64,000 nt of DNA from the NCBI RefSeq assembly GCF_002259745.1, contig NZ_MWWW01000010.1, positions 1 through 64,000 on the forward strand. Direction: 5' to 3'. Below the pieces are notes generated by a model. The model saw only the letters and a list, made by a program, of their open reading frames with translations. It ran no database searches and was not told the origin of the DNA. Position 1 is the stretch's first letter; each line of letters opens with the position of its first letter. The position numbers were made by a program, and so were the translations under genes. Positions 49,058 to 58,840 of the stretch are shown here, piece by piece. This DNA comes from Bifidobacterium myosotis. GTDB taxonomy: Bacteria > Actinomycetota > Actinomycetes > Actinomycetales > Bifidobacteriaceae.

Positions 49058-50140
49058 ATGGCGCGAATGAAACTTTTCTATCTGGGGCCCGAAGGCACCT
49101 TCACCCATCAGGCGGCGATGATGGCCGCCGAACGATTCACCCCGCTCGGCGATTTCGACCTTGTGGCCTTGCCGGACGTGCCCGCCATCATGCAGGCGGT
49201 GCAGCATGGCGACGGCTGGGGCGTCATCGCATGGGAGAACAACGTGGAAGGCTACGTTGTGCCGAACCTCGACGCGCTCATCGATGCCGACGACGCGGCC
49301 GGATTCGCCCGGGTCAGCGTCGATGTGGCCTTCAACGCCTTTACCGTGCATGGTCAGGATGTCCGCGACCTCAATGGCGCTCAGGTCAGCGCCCACCCGC
49401 ACGGTCTCGCCCAGTGCAAACAGTTCATCGCCGACCATGGGCTCAGGCCCACGCCGGCCTCTTCGAACGCCGCCGCCTGCCGCGATCTCAAGCCCGGTCA
49501 GGTGGCGCTCGGCCCCGGCATCTGCGGCGAACTGTACGGTCTGGATGTGCTGGATGAACACGTACAGGACTTCGAGGGGGCACATACCGAATTCCTCATC
49601 ATCGCGCCCCGCCACGAGGTGCAGGACCTCAGCGCGATGGCGCGTCGCGACTCGGACGGCGAATTTGAGACCATCGTCATTTTCATCCTGCTCGCCACAG
49701 GCCCCGGCGTGCTCGCCAACATGCTCGACGTTCTGCGCGACGCCGGCCTCAACATGACCAGCTTCATCTCCCGCCCCGTCAAAGGCCATGACGGCACCTA
49801 CAGCTTCATCGCCACCTTCGACGCCGCGCCGTGGGAGTCGCGATTCCGCGACGCGTTGAGCCAGATCATCGGCAACGGCGACTGGGTCAAGACGCTGGCC
49901 GTCTATCCGCGCCGCGAACGACCGAACCCGCCGGTGGATGCATGGATGCTGCCGAAGGGCGGCGTGCATATCGACCCCCGATCGGCAGACGACCGTAACG
50001 GGCTCGACGTCGGTGACGATTATGACAATCCCGCGAATTCCGCCGGTGACGCGGATAATGGTGCATCGGATCATGATTCCTCGGACGACGACCGGGATTG
50101 GCGTCAGAGGGAATGCGTCAGGAGGGAACTGCTGTGGTAG
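49058..50140 (+). CDS. pheA: Prephenate dehydratase
   Basis: 360 residues. Converts prephenate to phenylpyruvate in phenylalanine synthesis. The catalytic domain begins KLFYLGPEGTFTHQAAMMAA and includes VIAWENNVEGYVVPNLDAL; the ACT regulatory domain follows with ATGPGVLANMLDVLRDAGLNMTSFISRP and is expected to bind Phe. The place of the usual TRF catalytic motif reads AHTEFLIIAP, so Arg is replaced by Glu while Thr and Phe are kept. The C-terminal 65 residues are acidic and disordered. It overlaps tyrA by seven bases. TACGAT eight bases before the ATG suggests a leaderless start; ATG 49067 is an alternative. Confidence 0.9.
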   Translation: MARMKLFYLGPEGTFTHQAAMMAAERFTPLGDFDLVALPDVPAIMQAVQHGDGWGVIAWENNVEGYVVPNLDALIDADDAAGFARVSVDVAFNAFTVHGQDVRDLNGAQVSAHPHGLAQCKQFIADHGLRPTPASSNAAACRDLKPGQVALGPGICGELYGLDVLDEHVQDFEGAHTEFLIIAPRHEVQDLSAMARRDSDGEFETIVIFILLATGPGVLANMLDVLRDAGLNMTSFISRPVKGHDGTYSFIATFDAAPWESRFRDALSQIIGNGDWVKTLAVYPRRERPNPPVDAWMLPKGGVHIDPRSADDRNGLDVGDDYDNPANSAGDADNGASDHDSSDDDRDWRQRECVRRELLW

Positions 50141-51135
50141 GAACAATCGGCATCGTCGGACTTGGTCTGATCGGCGGGTCGCTGGCCCGTCGTCTGGCGG
50201 GACGCGGGGTGCGTGTGGTGGCGTGGAACCATCGCCCGCACCCGTACGCCCAAGCGGAGGCCGACGGCATCTCCTGCAAGGCCACGCTGACCGAACTGGT
50301 GGACGCGGCACCGGATGCACTGGTGCTGTGCAATCCGCTCAAGGCCATGCCCGACATCCTCGCCGGACTCAGGCCATTGCTCGAGCATCGGCCCGAAATC
50401 ACACTTACGGACGTCGGCTCGGTCAAAGGCATGGTCCGCGATCAGGCCAAGGCCGCCGGACTGGGGGATAGGTACGTGGGCGCCCATCCGATGGCCGGCA
50501 ACGAACTGTCCGGCTGGCAGGCCGCCAACCCCACCCTGTATGACGACGCCCTATGGGCCGTGACCGTGGACGAATCGACCGATTACCGCCGGTTCCTCAC
50601 CGTGGCCTCGCTCATCACCGATGGCGTGGGCAACCGAATCATCGTGCTGGACGACGAGACGCACGACAAGGCCGCGGCCATGATCTCCCACATGCCGCAT
50701 GTGGTCTCCACCGCGCTCATCAACGAGCTGACGGCCAACCCCGACCGTAATGTGGCTGCGGCGCTCGCGGCCGGATGCTGGCGGGACATGACCCGCGTGT
50801 CGCTCACCGATCCGGACCGCACGCGCGCAATGGTCGAGGAGGACGCGCTGAACGTGGAGGTGTTGCTGAGGCGCATGGCCGCACGCCTGACGGACGTGGC
50901 GGATTACCTGCACGACGGCGACACGTCCGCGGTCAGGGCGTTTTTCGCCGCCGGTGACCCGTTCCGGACATATCGGGCGGAGACGAAGGCCGCGACCGGA
51001 TTCACGCGCGCCGAACTGGAGATTCCCGAAACCGGCTGGCAGCAGACGCTACTGTTCTCCGCGCGTAGGGGTGAGGCCATCACCGGCTTCATCCATCCAC
51101 GTCAGGCCGTCATCGAGCTGCGCCCCGCCATGTAG
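50134..51135 (+). CDS. tyrA: Prephenate dehydrogenase
   Basis: 333 residues from the GTG at 50134, with AGGAGGG seven bases before it. Oxidative decarboxylation of prephenate to 4-hydroxyphenylpyruvate, for tyrosine. The nucleotide-binding GTIGIVGLGLIGGSLARRLA opens the protein. The central part holds DVGSVKGMV, GAHPMAGNELSGW and the catalytic His region ETHDKAAAMISHMPHVVS. No C-terminal ACT domain is obvious. Translation is coupled to pheA through the overlapping ends, giving the aromatic amino acid branch point as one unit. Confidence 0.92.
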   Translation: MVGTIGIVGLGLIGGSLARRLAGRGVRVVAWNHRPHPYAQAEADGISCKATLTELVDAAPDALVLCNPLKAMPDILAGLRPLLEHRPEITLTDVGSVKGMVRDQAKAAGLGDRYVGAHPMAGNELSGWQAANPTLYDDALWAVTVDESTDYRRFLTVASLITDGVGNRIIVLDDETHDKAAAMISHMPHVVSTALINELTANPDRNVAAALAAGCWRDMTRVSLTDPDRTRAMVEEDALNVEVLLRRMAARLTDVADYLHDGDTSAVRAFFAAGDPFRTYRAETKAATGFTRAELEIPETGWQQTLLFSARRGEAITGFIHPRQAVIELRPAM

Positions 51136-51191
51136 CACGCATCTCCCCGCGATGGGTGAGAGACCACCTCACACCAACGCTGACAAAGTCC

Positions 51192-51449
51192 CTACGGCCG
51201 TGCCGGCGCCTTCGGACGCTCGGGAACGGGCTTGAGCGTGGCGATCTGCTCCTGATGGATGGTGATGTTCTGGGCCGGCCTTGAGCCGTTGGCGGCGGCG
51301 TCGCGCACCATCTCCAACGTGTAGCCGTCCCACGCCGTCACATGCCCCACGTAGTCGCGAAACTTCATACGGCCGTCCGCGGGGTCGACGCCTTCGGTCA
51401 CGCGCACCACGATGCGGGCGCCCACCGGAATCTGCCTTGGCAATGTCAT
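51192..51449 (-). CDS. Small conserved actinobacterial protein of unknown function
   Basis: 85 residues with a beta-rich pattern: VGARIVVRVTEGVDPADGRMKFRDYVGHV, then LEMVRDAAANGSRPAQNITIHQEQIATLKPVPERP. It looks like a small barrel domain of the kind found in nucleic-acid-binding or nucleotide-processing proteins, but no motif fixes this. Related short proteins occur in other actinobacteria (I believe the DUF6725 group). It converges on tyrA and lies upstream of the ABC permease gene on the same strand. The ribosome site is weak. Confidence 0.65.
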   Translation of the reverse strand: MTLPRQIPVGARIVVRVTEGVDPADGRMKFRDYVGHVTAWDGYTLEMVRDAAANGSRPAQNITIHQEQIATLKPVPERPKAPARP

Positions 51450-51609
51450 GATCGTTCATCCCCTTCGCTACCGCCGGGCATCAACCTCGACGCCCGGCAC
51501 CAATCGGCAATACCAACAATTCCAGAGTACTCCCTTGCTGGGCCTTCGCCGGGCTTTCTCAGGGCCGTCGCCGAGCCCTCGCGGGGCCTTCGCCGGGCGG
51601 ATGCCGGAG

Positions 51610-54561
51610 CTACTCCGAAGCCACCGCGTCCAGCACCGGCTGCCGCAGCGCCCGTGTGGCGGGGGAGATGGACGCCGCAAGCCCCACCAGAATCGAAAGC
51701 ACCAGGAACACACCCAGCTGATTCCACGGCACGCTCAACGTGGACAGTCCGTTCGACTCGTAGACCGCGCGGATCACCGCACCGGCGGCCACGCCGACCA
51801 CCATGCCCATCACCGTGCCGAACACGGCGATGATCGCCGCCTCGATGCCCAGCATGCCGCGGATCTGCGCCCGCGAGGTGCCGATGGCGCGCAGCAGGCC
51901 GATCTCCTTCGTGCGCTCGGACACGGACAGCGCCAACGTGTTCACGATACCGAAGACCGCAATCACGATGGACAGAGCCAGCAGCGCGTACAGCACCAGC
52001 AGAATCTGGTCGACCATCGAGCTCATCGTGGACTTAAACTCCTCGCGGGTCTGCACGTTCACCACGTAGTACGGCTTCACCGCATCGACGAGCCGCGTCT
52101 TCAGCTCGCCGAGATCCTGGCCGTGCGCCGCGTTGACGAACAGCATGATGGTGAACATCGTGTACTGGTTCGCGATCTTGCCTGCCGTTTCGTCGTTCAT
52201 CAGCACCATCGACCGGTAGACCGAGTTCTCGATGATCGCACCGATGCGCACCTTGACATGCGTGGTTTCGGTCTTCGTCTTCACCAGCGTGCTCGGGTCC
52301 ACCTTCTTGGCGTCCTCGCCCGCCTGCTGAGCCTCGGCCATCTTCGCCTGCGCGCCCGCCGCGTCCCCAGCGGCAAGCAGCTGCTGGGCTTCGGTGCTCA
52401 GGCCATCGACCTTTGCCTTCACCTGATCCTGGTATTCCTGCTGCGCCTTGGCGGTGGCCTCCTCATCGACCACGACCTGACGTCCGTTGACGGTGACCGT
52501 GTCGCCCACCTTCCAGCCGTTGTCCTTCGCCACGGTGATGCCGACGACCAGTTCGCCGTCGCGCAACGCCCGATCGGCGTCGCCCTCATGCGTGACCGGC
52601 GCGAACACGTCGGTGAACAACGACGGCTGCTCGGCGAACGTCATGGCCGCTGTCTCATCGTCGCCGGAACCGTAGGTGACGCCCATGAGCATGCGGCTTT
52701 GCGAGACCGAGCCGACGCCGTCCGTCTTCCTGATTGCCTCGATCGCATCGTCGGGGATGCGCCCGTCGGATGCGGACATGGCCGAAAAGTCGGATTTGAG
52801 CCCCGAATCCACGATGCCGGCGACCGAGGCCTTCGCCGAGGACGCCACCACGCCAAGGCACGAGACGATGGCCACGCCCACGAACAGGGCGGCCGCCGTA
52901 TTGGACGTGCGGCGCTTCTGCCGCTGGAGGTTACGTGAGGCGAGACGGCCGGTGACCCGGAAGACATGCGCCGGAATCCATCCCAGCACCGTGCCGGCCG
53001 GCGCCACCCACGCAGGCCCGGCCACGATGACGCCGAGCACGATCAACGCCGCGCCGATACCGAGCGGCCAGCCCGTCCCCAACGCCGAGGACCAGTCGTT
53101 CAGCCAATCCCAGGAGGACATCGCCACGCCCTCGCCGTTCGCGACGGCGATACGCCAGCACCACAGCCATGAGGCCGCGCCGAGCGCGATCATGGCCGTA
53201 CCCGCAAGGCCGCGCGGCCACACCGGCTTCTCCGGGTTGACGGTCTCGTTCATCGCCTGGATTGGCGGGGCCATCGCCGCGCGTCGGGCCGGAAGCGCCG
53301 CACCCAGCAGCGTGACCAACAGTCCCACGACGAGGCCGATGAGCATGTCCGTGGCGCTGGGATCGGAGGAGCCCGTCATCGGCGTGCCCATCTGCGCCAT
53401 CAGCGCCACGATGCCCTTGACCATCGCCCAGCCGAGCCCGATGCCGATGACCGAGCCCACCAGACCCAATACGATGGCCTGCACCACCACGGTGACGAAC
53501 ACCTGCGCGGGAGAGGCGCCGATAGAGCGGAGCAGCGCATACCCGCGCATCGACTCGCGAACGATCATCGAGAAGGTGTTCGCGATGATGAACGAACCGA
53601 CGAACAGGGCGATCACCGCGAAGATGAGAATCAGCGGCTGTACGAAGCCGAGCGCCTTCTTGGTGGATTCGGCATTGTCGTCACGCACGCTCTGACCGGT
53701 CACGGCCTTCGCCTTGGAGTCCTTCGGCAGCGCCGCATTGATGCGGTCGGCAAGGGCCTGCTGCTGCTCGACGCTCAGCGGCCGCCCGCCGTTGGCCGAA
53801 CCGTAGACGCTCAGGTACCGAGCCGTGCCGACCTGCCCGGATTGCTGCTGGAAATAGTCCTTGGCCACCTCCGGCGCGAGACCGATGATGATGGCCCCGG
53901 CCTGCGACGAGGACGTGTCGAACAGGCCGACGACCTTCACATCCGTCACCCCGTCCGGGTAGACGAGCTTCGTGGTGTCGCCGACCGTGAGACCGGCGGT
54001 TTCGGCTGCAAACGCATGCAGCGCGATTTCCTGCTTGTTCTCGGCCCAATGGCCCTTGGTGAGTGTGGCCGAACGCCAGGTGCCGTCGGCGAGGCCGAGG
54101 CTCGTGGTGGTGCCGCCCATCGTGGAGACGGCATTGCCGTCCTTGTTCACCAGCACCAGTCCGGAGACCTGATAGACGGCTTCGGCGGTCTTGACGCCAT
54201 CCACTTTGCCGATGGTATCGGTCAGATCGACGTCGATACGGTTGTAGGTCTTCGATGAGGAGTCCGAGCCGGACGATGAGCCCGATGAGCCGGACGAATC
54301 CGAGCCTGAGGAGCCTGACGAGCCCGAGCCCGATGAGCCCGAGGCGCCGAACGCCATCGACCCGTCCTTCTGCTCCTGGCTGCCGCGCACGTACACGTCG
54401 GCGTCGGAGTTCGAGGCCATCATCTGATCGACCTGATTGTTCATCATCTCGCGGAAGCAGAACGAGCCGACCACGAAGCTCACGCCGAGCGCGATGGCGA
54501 TGATGGACATGACGAACCGCCCGAAATGCGCGCGGGCGTCGCGCAGCCCGATGCGGATCAT
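51610..54561 (-). CDS. MacB/FtsX-type ABC transporter permease
   Basis: 983 residues, the membrane part of a macrolide/lipoprotein-export-type ABC system. One span at the N-terminus (FVMSIIAIALGVSFVVGSF) is followed by a large outer domain and an FtsX core of three spans near residue 310 (LILIFAVIALFVGSFIIANTF). After a middle pair of spans comes a second outer domain with a short coiled segment (KAQQEYQDQVKAKVDGLSTE), then a second FtsX core at the C-terminus. A Gly/Ser repeat of about 35 residues lies in the first outer domain near residue 80. The ATG overlaps the stop of the ATPase gene. Exported substrate unknown. Confidence 0.88.
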   Translation of the reverse strand: MIRIGLRDARAHFGRFVMSIIAIALGVSFVVGSFCFREMMNNQVDQMMASNSDADVYVRGSQEQKDGSMAFGASGSSGSGSSGSSGSDSSGSSGSSSGSDSSSKTYNRIDVDLTDTIGKVDGVKTAEAVYQVSGLVLVNKDGNAVSTMGGTTTSLGLADGTWRSATLTKGHWAENKQEIALHAFAAETAGLTVGDTTKLVYPDGVTDVKVVGLFDTSSSQAGAIIIGLAPEVAKDYFQQQSGQVGTARYLSVYGSANGGRPLSVEQQQALADRINAALPKDSKAKAVTGQSVRDDNAESTKKALGFVQPLILIFAVIALFVGSFIIANTFSMIVRESMRGYALLRSIGASPAQVFVTVVVQAIVLGLVGSVIGIGLGWAMVKGIVALMAQMGTPMTGSSDPSATDMLIGLVVGLLVTLLGAALPARRAAMAPPIQAMNETVNPEKPVWPRGLAGTAMIALGAASWLWCWRIAVANGEGVAMSSWDWLNDWSSALGTGWPLGIGAALIVLGVIVAGPAWVAPAGTVLGWIPAHVFRVTGRLASRNLQRQKRRTSNTAAALFVGVAIVSCLGVVASSAKASVAGIVDSGLKSDFSAMSASDGRIPDDAIEAIRKTDGVGSVSQSRMLMGVTYGSGDDETAAMTFAEQPSLFTDVFAPVTHEGDADRALRDGELVVGITVAKDNGWKVGDTVTVNGRQVVVDEEATAKAQQEYQDQVKAKVDGLSTEAQQLLAAGDAAGAQAKMAEAQQAGEDAKKVDPSTLVKTKTETTHVKVRIGAIIENSVYRSMVLMNDETAGKIANQYTMFTIMLFVNAAHGQDLGELKTRLVDAVKPYYVVNVQTREEFKSTMSSMVDQILLVLYALLALSIVIAVFGIVNTLALSVSERTKEIGLLRAIGTSRAQIRGMLGIEAAIIAVFGTVMGMVVGVAAGAVIRAVYESNGLSTLSVPWNQLGVFLVLSILVGLAASISPATRALRQPVLDAVASE

Positions 54562-55466
54562 GCCCTGTGCTCCTGCTCGTCGCGGGGCTTGCCGGCTTCG
54601 GCGGCCGTGGCGGGAGCGACTGTCTCAGCCGTGGCGCCCGACGCCTCACTCGACGCCTCGCCCGCCACATCGGCGAACTCATCGGTTGCATCGGTCGCGC
54701 CTTCGTCGGCGAACACCTCGAGGATCTCCTCATAGCTCGGCCGGTCGAGATCCTGCGTGATACGGCCGTCGGCGAGCACCAGCACACGGTCGGCGTAGGA
54801 GGCCGCACGCGGGTCGTGCGTGACCATCACAATCGATTGACCATAGTCCCGAACGGATTTCTTGAGGAATCCCAGCACCTCGCGGCTGGAATGCGAGTCG
54901 AGATTGCCGGTCGGCTCGTCGGCGAAGATCACGGACGGACGCGCCATCATCGCACGCGCGCAGGCCACGCGCTGCTGCTGGCCGCCGGACAGCTGGCTGG
55001 GGCGATGGGTCAGACGCTTCTCGAGCCCCACTACGCGGACCACCTGATCGAACCAATCGCGGTCTATAGGCTTCTTGGCGATCTGCAACGGCAGCAGGAT
55101 GTTCTCCTCGGCGCTCAACGTGGGCACCAGATTGAACGACTGGAAGATGAACCCGATCTGCTGTCGGCGCAGACGGGTCAGCTGCCTCTGGTTCATGGAC
55201 GAGACCTCGAGCCCCTCTACGAACACCTGGCCGGACGACGGCTGATCAAGACCGGCCATGCAGTGCATCAGGGTGGACTTGCCCGATCCGGATGGGCCCA
55301 TGATGGCCGTCATCCGGCCTCGCTCGAACTCCACATCGACATGGTCCAGCGCCACCACCCGATTGTCAGCGTCGCCGTAGGTCTTCACCAGATCGATGGC
55401 GCGCGCCACCACATGATCCCGCTCGTCGAGTTCCCTTTCCACCGTTTGTGCATCGTGCCGTGCCAT
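54558..55466 (-). CDS. ABC transporter ATP-binding protein (LolD/MacB type)
   Basis: 302 residues. Powers the permease encoded immediately after it (4-bp overlap). Walker [15 protein letters not shown] is near residue 57, the Q-loop is in [13 protein letters not shown], the signature [16 protein letters not shown] near 160, Walker [15 protein letters not shown]-loop [10 protein letters not shown]. The last 60 residues are an Ala/Glu/Thr-rich tail without known function. Upstream lies the divergent xerC gene; no regulator is adjacent, so control is not visible. Confidence 0.92.
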   Translation of the reverse strand: MARHDAQTVERELDERDHVVARAIDLVKTYGDADNRVVALDHVDVEFERGRMTAIMGPSGSGKSTLMHCMAGLDQPSSGQVFVEGLEVSSMNQRQLTRLRRQQIGFIFQSFNLVPTLSAEENILLPLQIAKKPIDRDWFDQVVRVVGLEKRLTHRPSQLSGGQQQRVACARAMMARPSVIFADEPTGNLDSHSSREVLGFLKKSVRDYGQSIVMVTHDPRAASYADRVLVLADGRITQDLDRPSYEEILEVFADEGATDATDEFADVAGEASSEASGATAETVAPATAAEAGKPRDEQEHRA

Positions 55467-55662
55467 CGTGCGTTCCCATCATGTTCCGGAAGAACGTCGG
55501 CCCCGCCCGCTCGGCAGTCGAATCGTTCCCGTCACTACTTTGCGTTCGCATGCGCAGGGCGGCGGGAAGCGCGGTCGGGCCCGACCGTTGAATACGCCTA
55601 TAGTCTATCGGAGAGGGGTTCAACGGAAATTGGACTGGTTAAGGACAGGGGAGGCACGGCAC

Positions 55663-56760
55663 ATGCGGTTCGACGGGCAGATCGATGCGTTCGTCGCCTA
55701 TCTCAAAGCCAATCGAGGGCTGTCGGTGAATACGCTGAGGGCGTACCGCACCGATCTTGAGTCGTGTCTGGGTTTGTTCGAGCAACGCGGTGTGACCGAT
55801 CTCAACGAAATCACGCTCGACGATCTGCGCGGCTGGATGGCCAGCGAGTCGCCCTCCCATGCCCGCAGCAGCATGGCCCGCAAAACCGTGTCCGTGCGCG
55901 CGTTCTTCGCGTGGGCGCATCTGCATGGCGTCACCCGCACCGACCCGGCCTCCGCCCTGATGACGCCCTCCATCCCCGAGACGCTGCCCGTTGTGCTCAC
56001 TGAATCGCAGGCCGGGCATCTGCTGGATATCGTCGATGATGATGCGCGGCGTACGCCAACAGATCGTGTGCCTACAGATAGGGGAGACGATCCGCGCCGC
56101 ACACGCATCCGGCGTGCGGCGGGCCAGCGCGACGCCGCGATGCTGGAGCTGCTGTACGCCACCGGCATCCGCGTGGCCGAGCTGGTCTCGCTTGACCTCA
56201 CGGACATCGATTGGACCAGTCGCACCATCCGCGTGACCGGCAAGGGCAACAAGCAGCGGGTGGTGCCCTTCGGCGTGCCGGCTATGCGCGCGCTGCGCAC
56301 ATGGGTCGAACAGGGGCGGCCGGTCATCGTCGATGCGGCGGACCATATGCGTGCAGGCCGTATGCAGACAGGCAGTATGCATGCGGATCGTGTGCCGGAC
56401 GACGTGCATACGGGCGGCCGTGCGAATATGACTTCTGTGCACACGGCTTCTGTGCACATGGATCCTGCGCATCCGTCGGAAGACAGTCAGGCTGTGTTCC
56501 TGGGCAACCGCGGCGGCCGTATCAACCAGCGTGTGGTGCGCGAGACGGTCCACCGGGCGGCGGATGAGGCGGGCGTGCCCGATATCGGTCCCCATGCCTT
56601 GCGCCATTCCGCGGCGACCCACATGCTCGACGGCGGTGCCGACCTGAGGGAGGTCCAGGAGATGCTGGGACATTCCTCGCTCAGAACCACCCAGCGGTAC
56701 ACGCACGTCTCCATCGAACAGTTGAAGGACCGGTACGCGCAGGCGTTTCCCCGCGCGTGA
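55663..56760 (+). CDS. xerC: Tyrosine recombinase XerC with two insertions
   Basis: 365 residues from the ATG at 55663 (AGGGGAGG nearby), about 60 longer than usual XerC. The N-terminal domain starts FDGQIDAFVAYLKANRGLSV. Catalytic residues: Arg in ATGIRVAELVSLDLTD, Lys in TGKGNKQRVVPFG, HxxR in GPHALRHSAATHMLDGG, His in LGHSSLRTTQ, Tyr in RYTHVS. Two insertions interrupt the core: an Arg/Asp/Thr-rich stretch after LLDIVDD, and about 50 residues rich in Met/His/Arg/Gly between VIVDAADHM and AVFLGNRGG. Pairs with XerD at 38487. Confidence 0.88.
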   Translation: MRFDGQIDAFVAYLKANRGLSVNTLRAYRTDLESCLGLFEQRGVTDLNEITLDDLRGWMASESPSHARSSMARKTVSVRAFFAWAHLHGVTRTDPASALMTPSIPETLPVVLTESQAGHLLDIVDDDARRTPTDRVPTDRGDDPRRTRIRRAAGQRDAAMLELLYATGIRVAELVSLDLTDIDWTSRTIRVTGKGNKQRVVPFGVPAMRALRTWVEQGRPVIVDAADHMRAGRMQTGSMHADRVPDDVHTGGRANMTSVHTASVHMDPAHPSEDSQAVFLGNRGGRINQRVVRETVHRAADEAGVPDIGPHALRHSAATHMLDGGADLREVQEMLGHSSLRTTQRYTHVSIEQLKDRYAQAFPRA

Positions 56761-56977
56761 TCGTCATGAATCGTCGTGGTGCCGACGTTGGGGCGGTGCG
56801 CGAGCGGGCATGAGACCGGGGATGGGCGTGCGGCCGTGCGCGGCATCGCATGGAATGGGGTTGACGGACCCTCGGCTCGACGGGTGACGGGTTCGTCGCA
56901 CCCTTCCTGACCACTATGCGGACATAGCCCATGAAGTTGTGACTTGGCTGAATACCGCCAAAAAACGAGCATCGATT
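56761..56977. other. Spacer between xerC and the oppA control region
   Basis: About 215 bp without a supported gene or clear terminator. The GC content falls towards the oppA control region, whose palindrome begins at 56978. Confidence 0.4.
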
Positions 56978-57098
56978 TTACATGGATGTAACATGACGTT
57001 TGCTTGTTGTCTTCAAATTGAGCCACAATTGCAGGTAATCAGCAACGGGGTTGGTTTCCTGCGAGCCGCGGCAGCGGTGCGAGGGGGCCAACCCCGTT
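56978..57098 (+). promoter_or_regulatory. oppA control region: palindrome and leader hairpin
   Basis: TTACATGGATGTAA (56978-56991) is a perfect 6-2-6 palindrome and a good operator candidate. Downstream AACGGGGTTGG (57044-57054) pairs with CCAACCCCGTT (57088-57098) over a 33-nt loop that can itself fold (GCCGC/GCGGT), forming a long leader hairpin about 50 bp before the oppA ATG. Confidence 0.55.
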
Positions 57099-57149
57099 CG
57101 CGTGAGGCGGGGCTGCAAGGCTCCGCGATCCAATGAATAGGAGAACAAC

Positions 57150-58799
57150 ATGAAGAAGAAAGCACTTGCTTTCGCGGCTCTGGCCTGCTCCGTGGCCATG
57201 CTGCTCAGCGCCTGCGGCGGCTCCACCAACAACAACGCCGCCAGCGGCGACACCGCCGGCGCCAACATCATCTACGCCTACAACTCCGAGCCTCAGAACC
57301 CGCTCATCCCGTCCAACACCAACGAGACCGGTGGCGGCAAGCCGGGCGACCTGCTCTTCGCCCGCCTCGTCTCCTTCGACAAGGACGGCAAGGCCTCCAA
57401 CGAAGTGGCCGAGTCCATCACCCCGAACGATGACGCCACCCAGTACACCATCAAGCTGAAGTCCGGCTGGAAGTTCACCGACGGCACCGATGTCACCGCC
57501 GAGTCCTTCACCAAGGCCTGGTCCTACGCGGCCAACGCCAAGAACGCCCAGAAGGCCTCCTCCTTCTTCTCCACCATCAAGGGCTACGACGACCTGCAGG
57601 CCGACGGCCTCAAGGGTGACGAGCAGCTCTCCGGCCTCAAGGTCGTGGACGACACCACCTTCACCGTGGATCTGAACCAGTCCGATTCCGTGTTCCCGGT
57701 CAAGGTCGGCTACCTGGCCTTCGCCCCGCTGCCCGAGTCCTTCTACAAGGACCCGAAGGCCTTCGGCGAGAAGCCGGTCGGTAACGGCCCGTACAAGCTG
57801 GACCACTGGGACCACAACAAGGAGATCGCCCTCGTCAAGAACCCCGACTACAAGGGCAACGAGGACGTCAAGAACGACGGCGTGACCTTCAAGGTCTACA
57901 CCGACGACCAGGCCGCCTACCGTGACATCCAGTCCAACAACGGCTCCCTCGACGTGATGGAGTCCGTGCCGGCCGCCTTCACCAAGACCTTCAAGTCCGA
58001 CAAGAAGATTCAGCCGTACTCCGAGGCCGGCTCCGTCATCCAGACCTTCACCATCCCGTCCTCCCTTGACCACTTCAAGAACGACGAGGAAGGCCAGCTG
58101 CGTCGTCAGGCCATCTCCATGGCTATCAACCGCGAGCAGATCATCGACAAGGTGCTCAACGGCAACGCCACCCCGGCCACTGAATTCACCTCCCCGAAGA
58201 CCCCGGGTTACTCCGACTCCCTCAAGGGCTCCGAGAACCTCAAGTTCGACGCTGCCAAGGCCAAGGAACTGTGGGCCAAGGCCGACGCCATCTCCAAGTA
58301 CGACGGCCAGCTCACCTTCTCCTACAACGCCGACGGTGGTGCCAAGCCGCTCTACGACGCTGTCGTGAACCAGCTCAAGAACAACCTAGGCATCGACGCG
58401 GCCACCAACCCGATCCCGACCTTCCAGGAGTTCCGTGACGGCGTGACCAACCGCCAGATCAAGGGTGCCTTCCGTACTGGTTGGCAGCCGGATTACCCGT
58501 CCGCCGAGAACTACCTGTGGCAGCTGTACTCCACCGCCGCCGCTGACGGCAAGGGCTCCAACGATGGCGACTACAAGAACCCGGAGTTCGACGCCCTGTG
58601 CCTGCAGGCCGCCGCCGCCAAGACCACCGACGAGGCCAACAAGCTGTACCAGCAGGCCGAGGAGATCCTCCTCAATGATCTGCCGGCCATCCCGCTGTAC
58701 TACTCCAACGCCAACGGCGTGGCTTCCCTCTCCGTCAAGTCCGGCTTCGGCATGGATTGGCAGAACCTCCCGACCTACACCGAGATGTCCAAGAAGTGA
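57150..58799 (+). CDS. oppA: Oligopeptide ABC transporter substrate-binding lipoprotein
   Basis: 549 residues of the family-5 solute-binding proteins. Signal peptide MKKKALAFAALACSVAMLLS with lipobox LSAC (Cys near 23). The sequence then follows the OppA/DppA pattern: IIYAYNSEPQNPLIP, LLFARLVSFDKDGK and the peptide-coordinating NGPYKLDHW. AGGAGAACAAC precedes the ATG. Very strong codon bias suggests high expression. A terminator-like hairpin and a new -10 box separate it from oppB. It delivers peptides to OppB/OppC with energy from OppDF. Confidence 0.92.
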   Translation: MKKKALAFAALACSVAMLLSACGGSTNNNAASGDTAGANIIYAYNSEPQNPLIPSNTNETGGGKPGDLLFARLVSFDKDGKASNEVAESITPNDDATQYTIKLKSGWKFTDGTDVTAESFTKAWSYAANAKNAQKASSFFSTIKGYDDLQADGLKGDEQLSGLKVVDDTTFTVDLNQSDSVFPVKVGYLAFAPLPESFYKDPKAFGEKPVGNGPYKLDHWDHNKEIALVKNPDYKGNEDVKNDGVTFKVYTDDQAAYRDIQSNNGSLDVMESVPAAFTKTFKSDKKIQPYSEAGSVIQTFTIPSSLDHFKNDEEGQLRRQAISMAINREQIIDKVLNGNATPATEFTSPKTPGYSDSLKGSENLKFDAAKAKELWAKADAISKYDGQLTFSYNADGGAKPLYDAVVNQLKNNLGIDAATNPIPTFQEFRDGVTNRQIKGAFRTGWQPDYPSAENYLWQLYSTAAADGKGSNDGDYKNPEFDALCLQAAAAKTTDEANKLYQQAEEILLNDLPAIPLYYSNANGVASLSVKSGFGMDWQNLPTYTEMSKK

Positions 58800-58840
58800 G
58801 TTGAAACTCACCTGACATCGAACGAGTAGTTCGGTAAATC

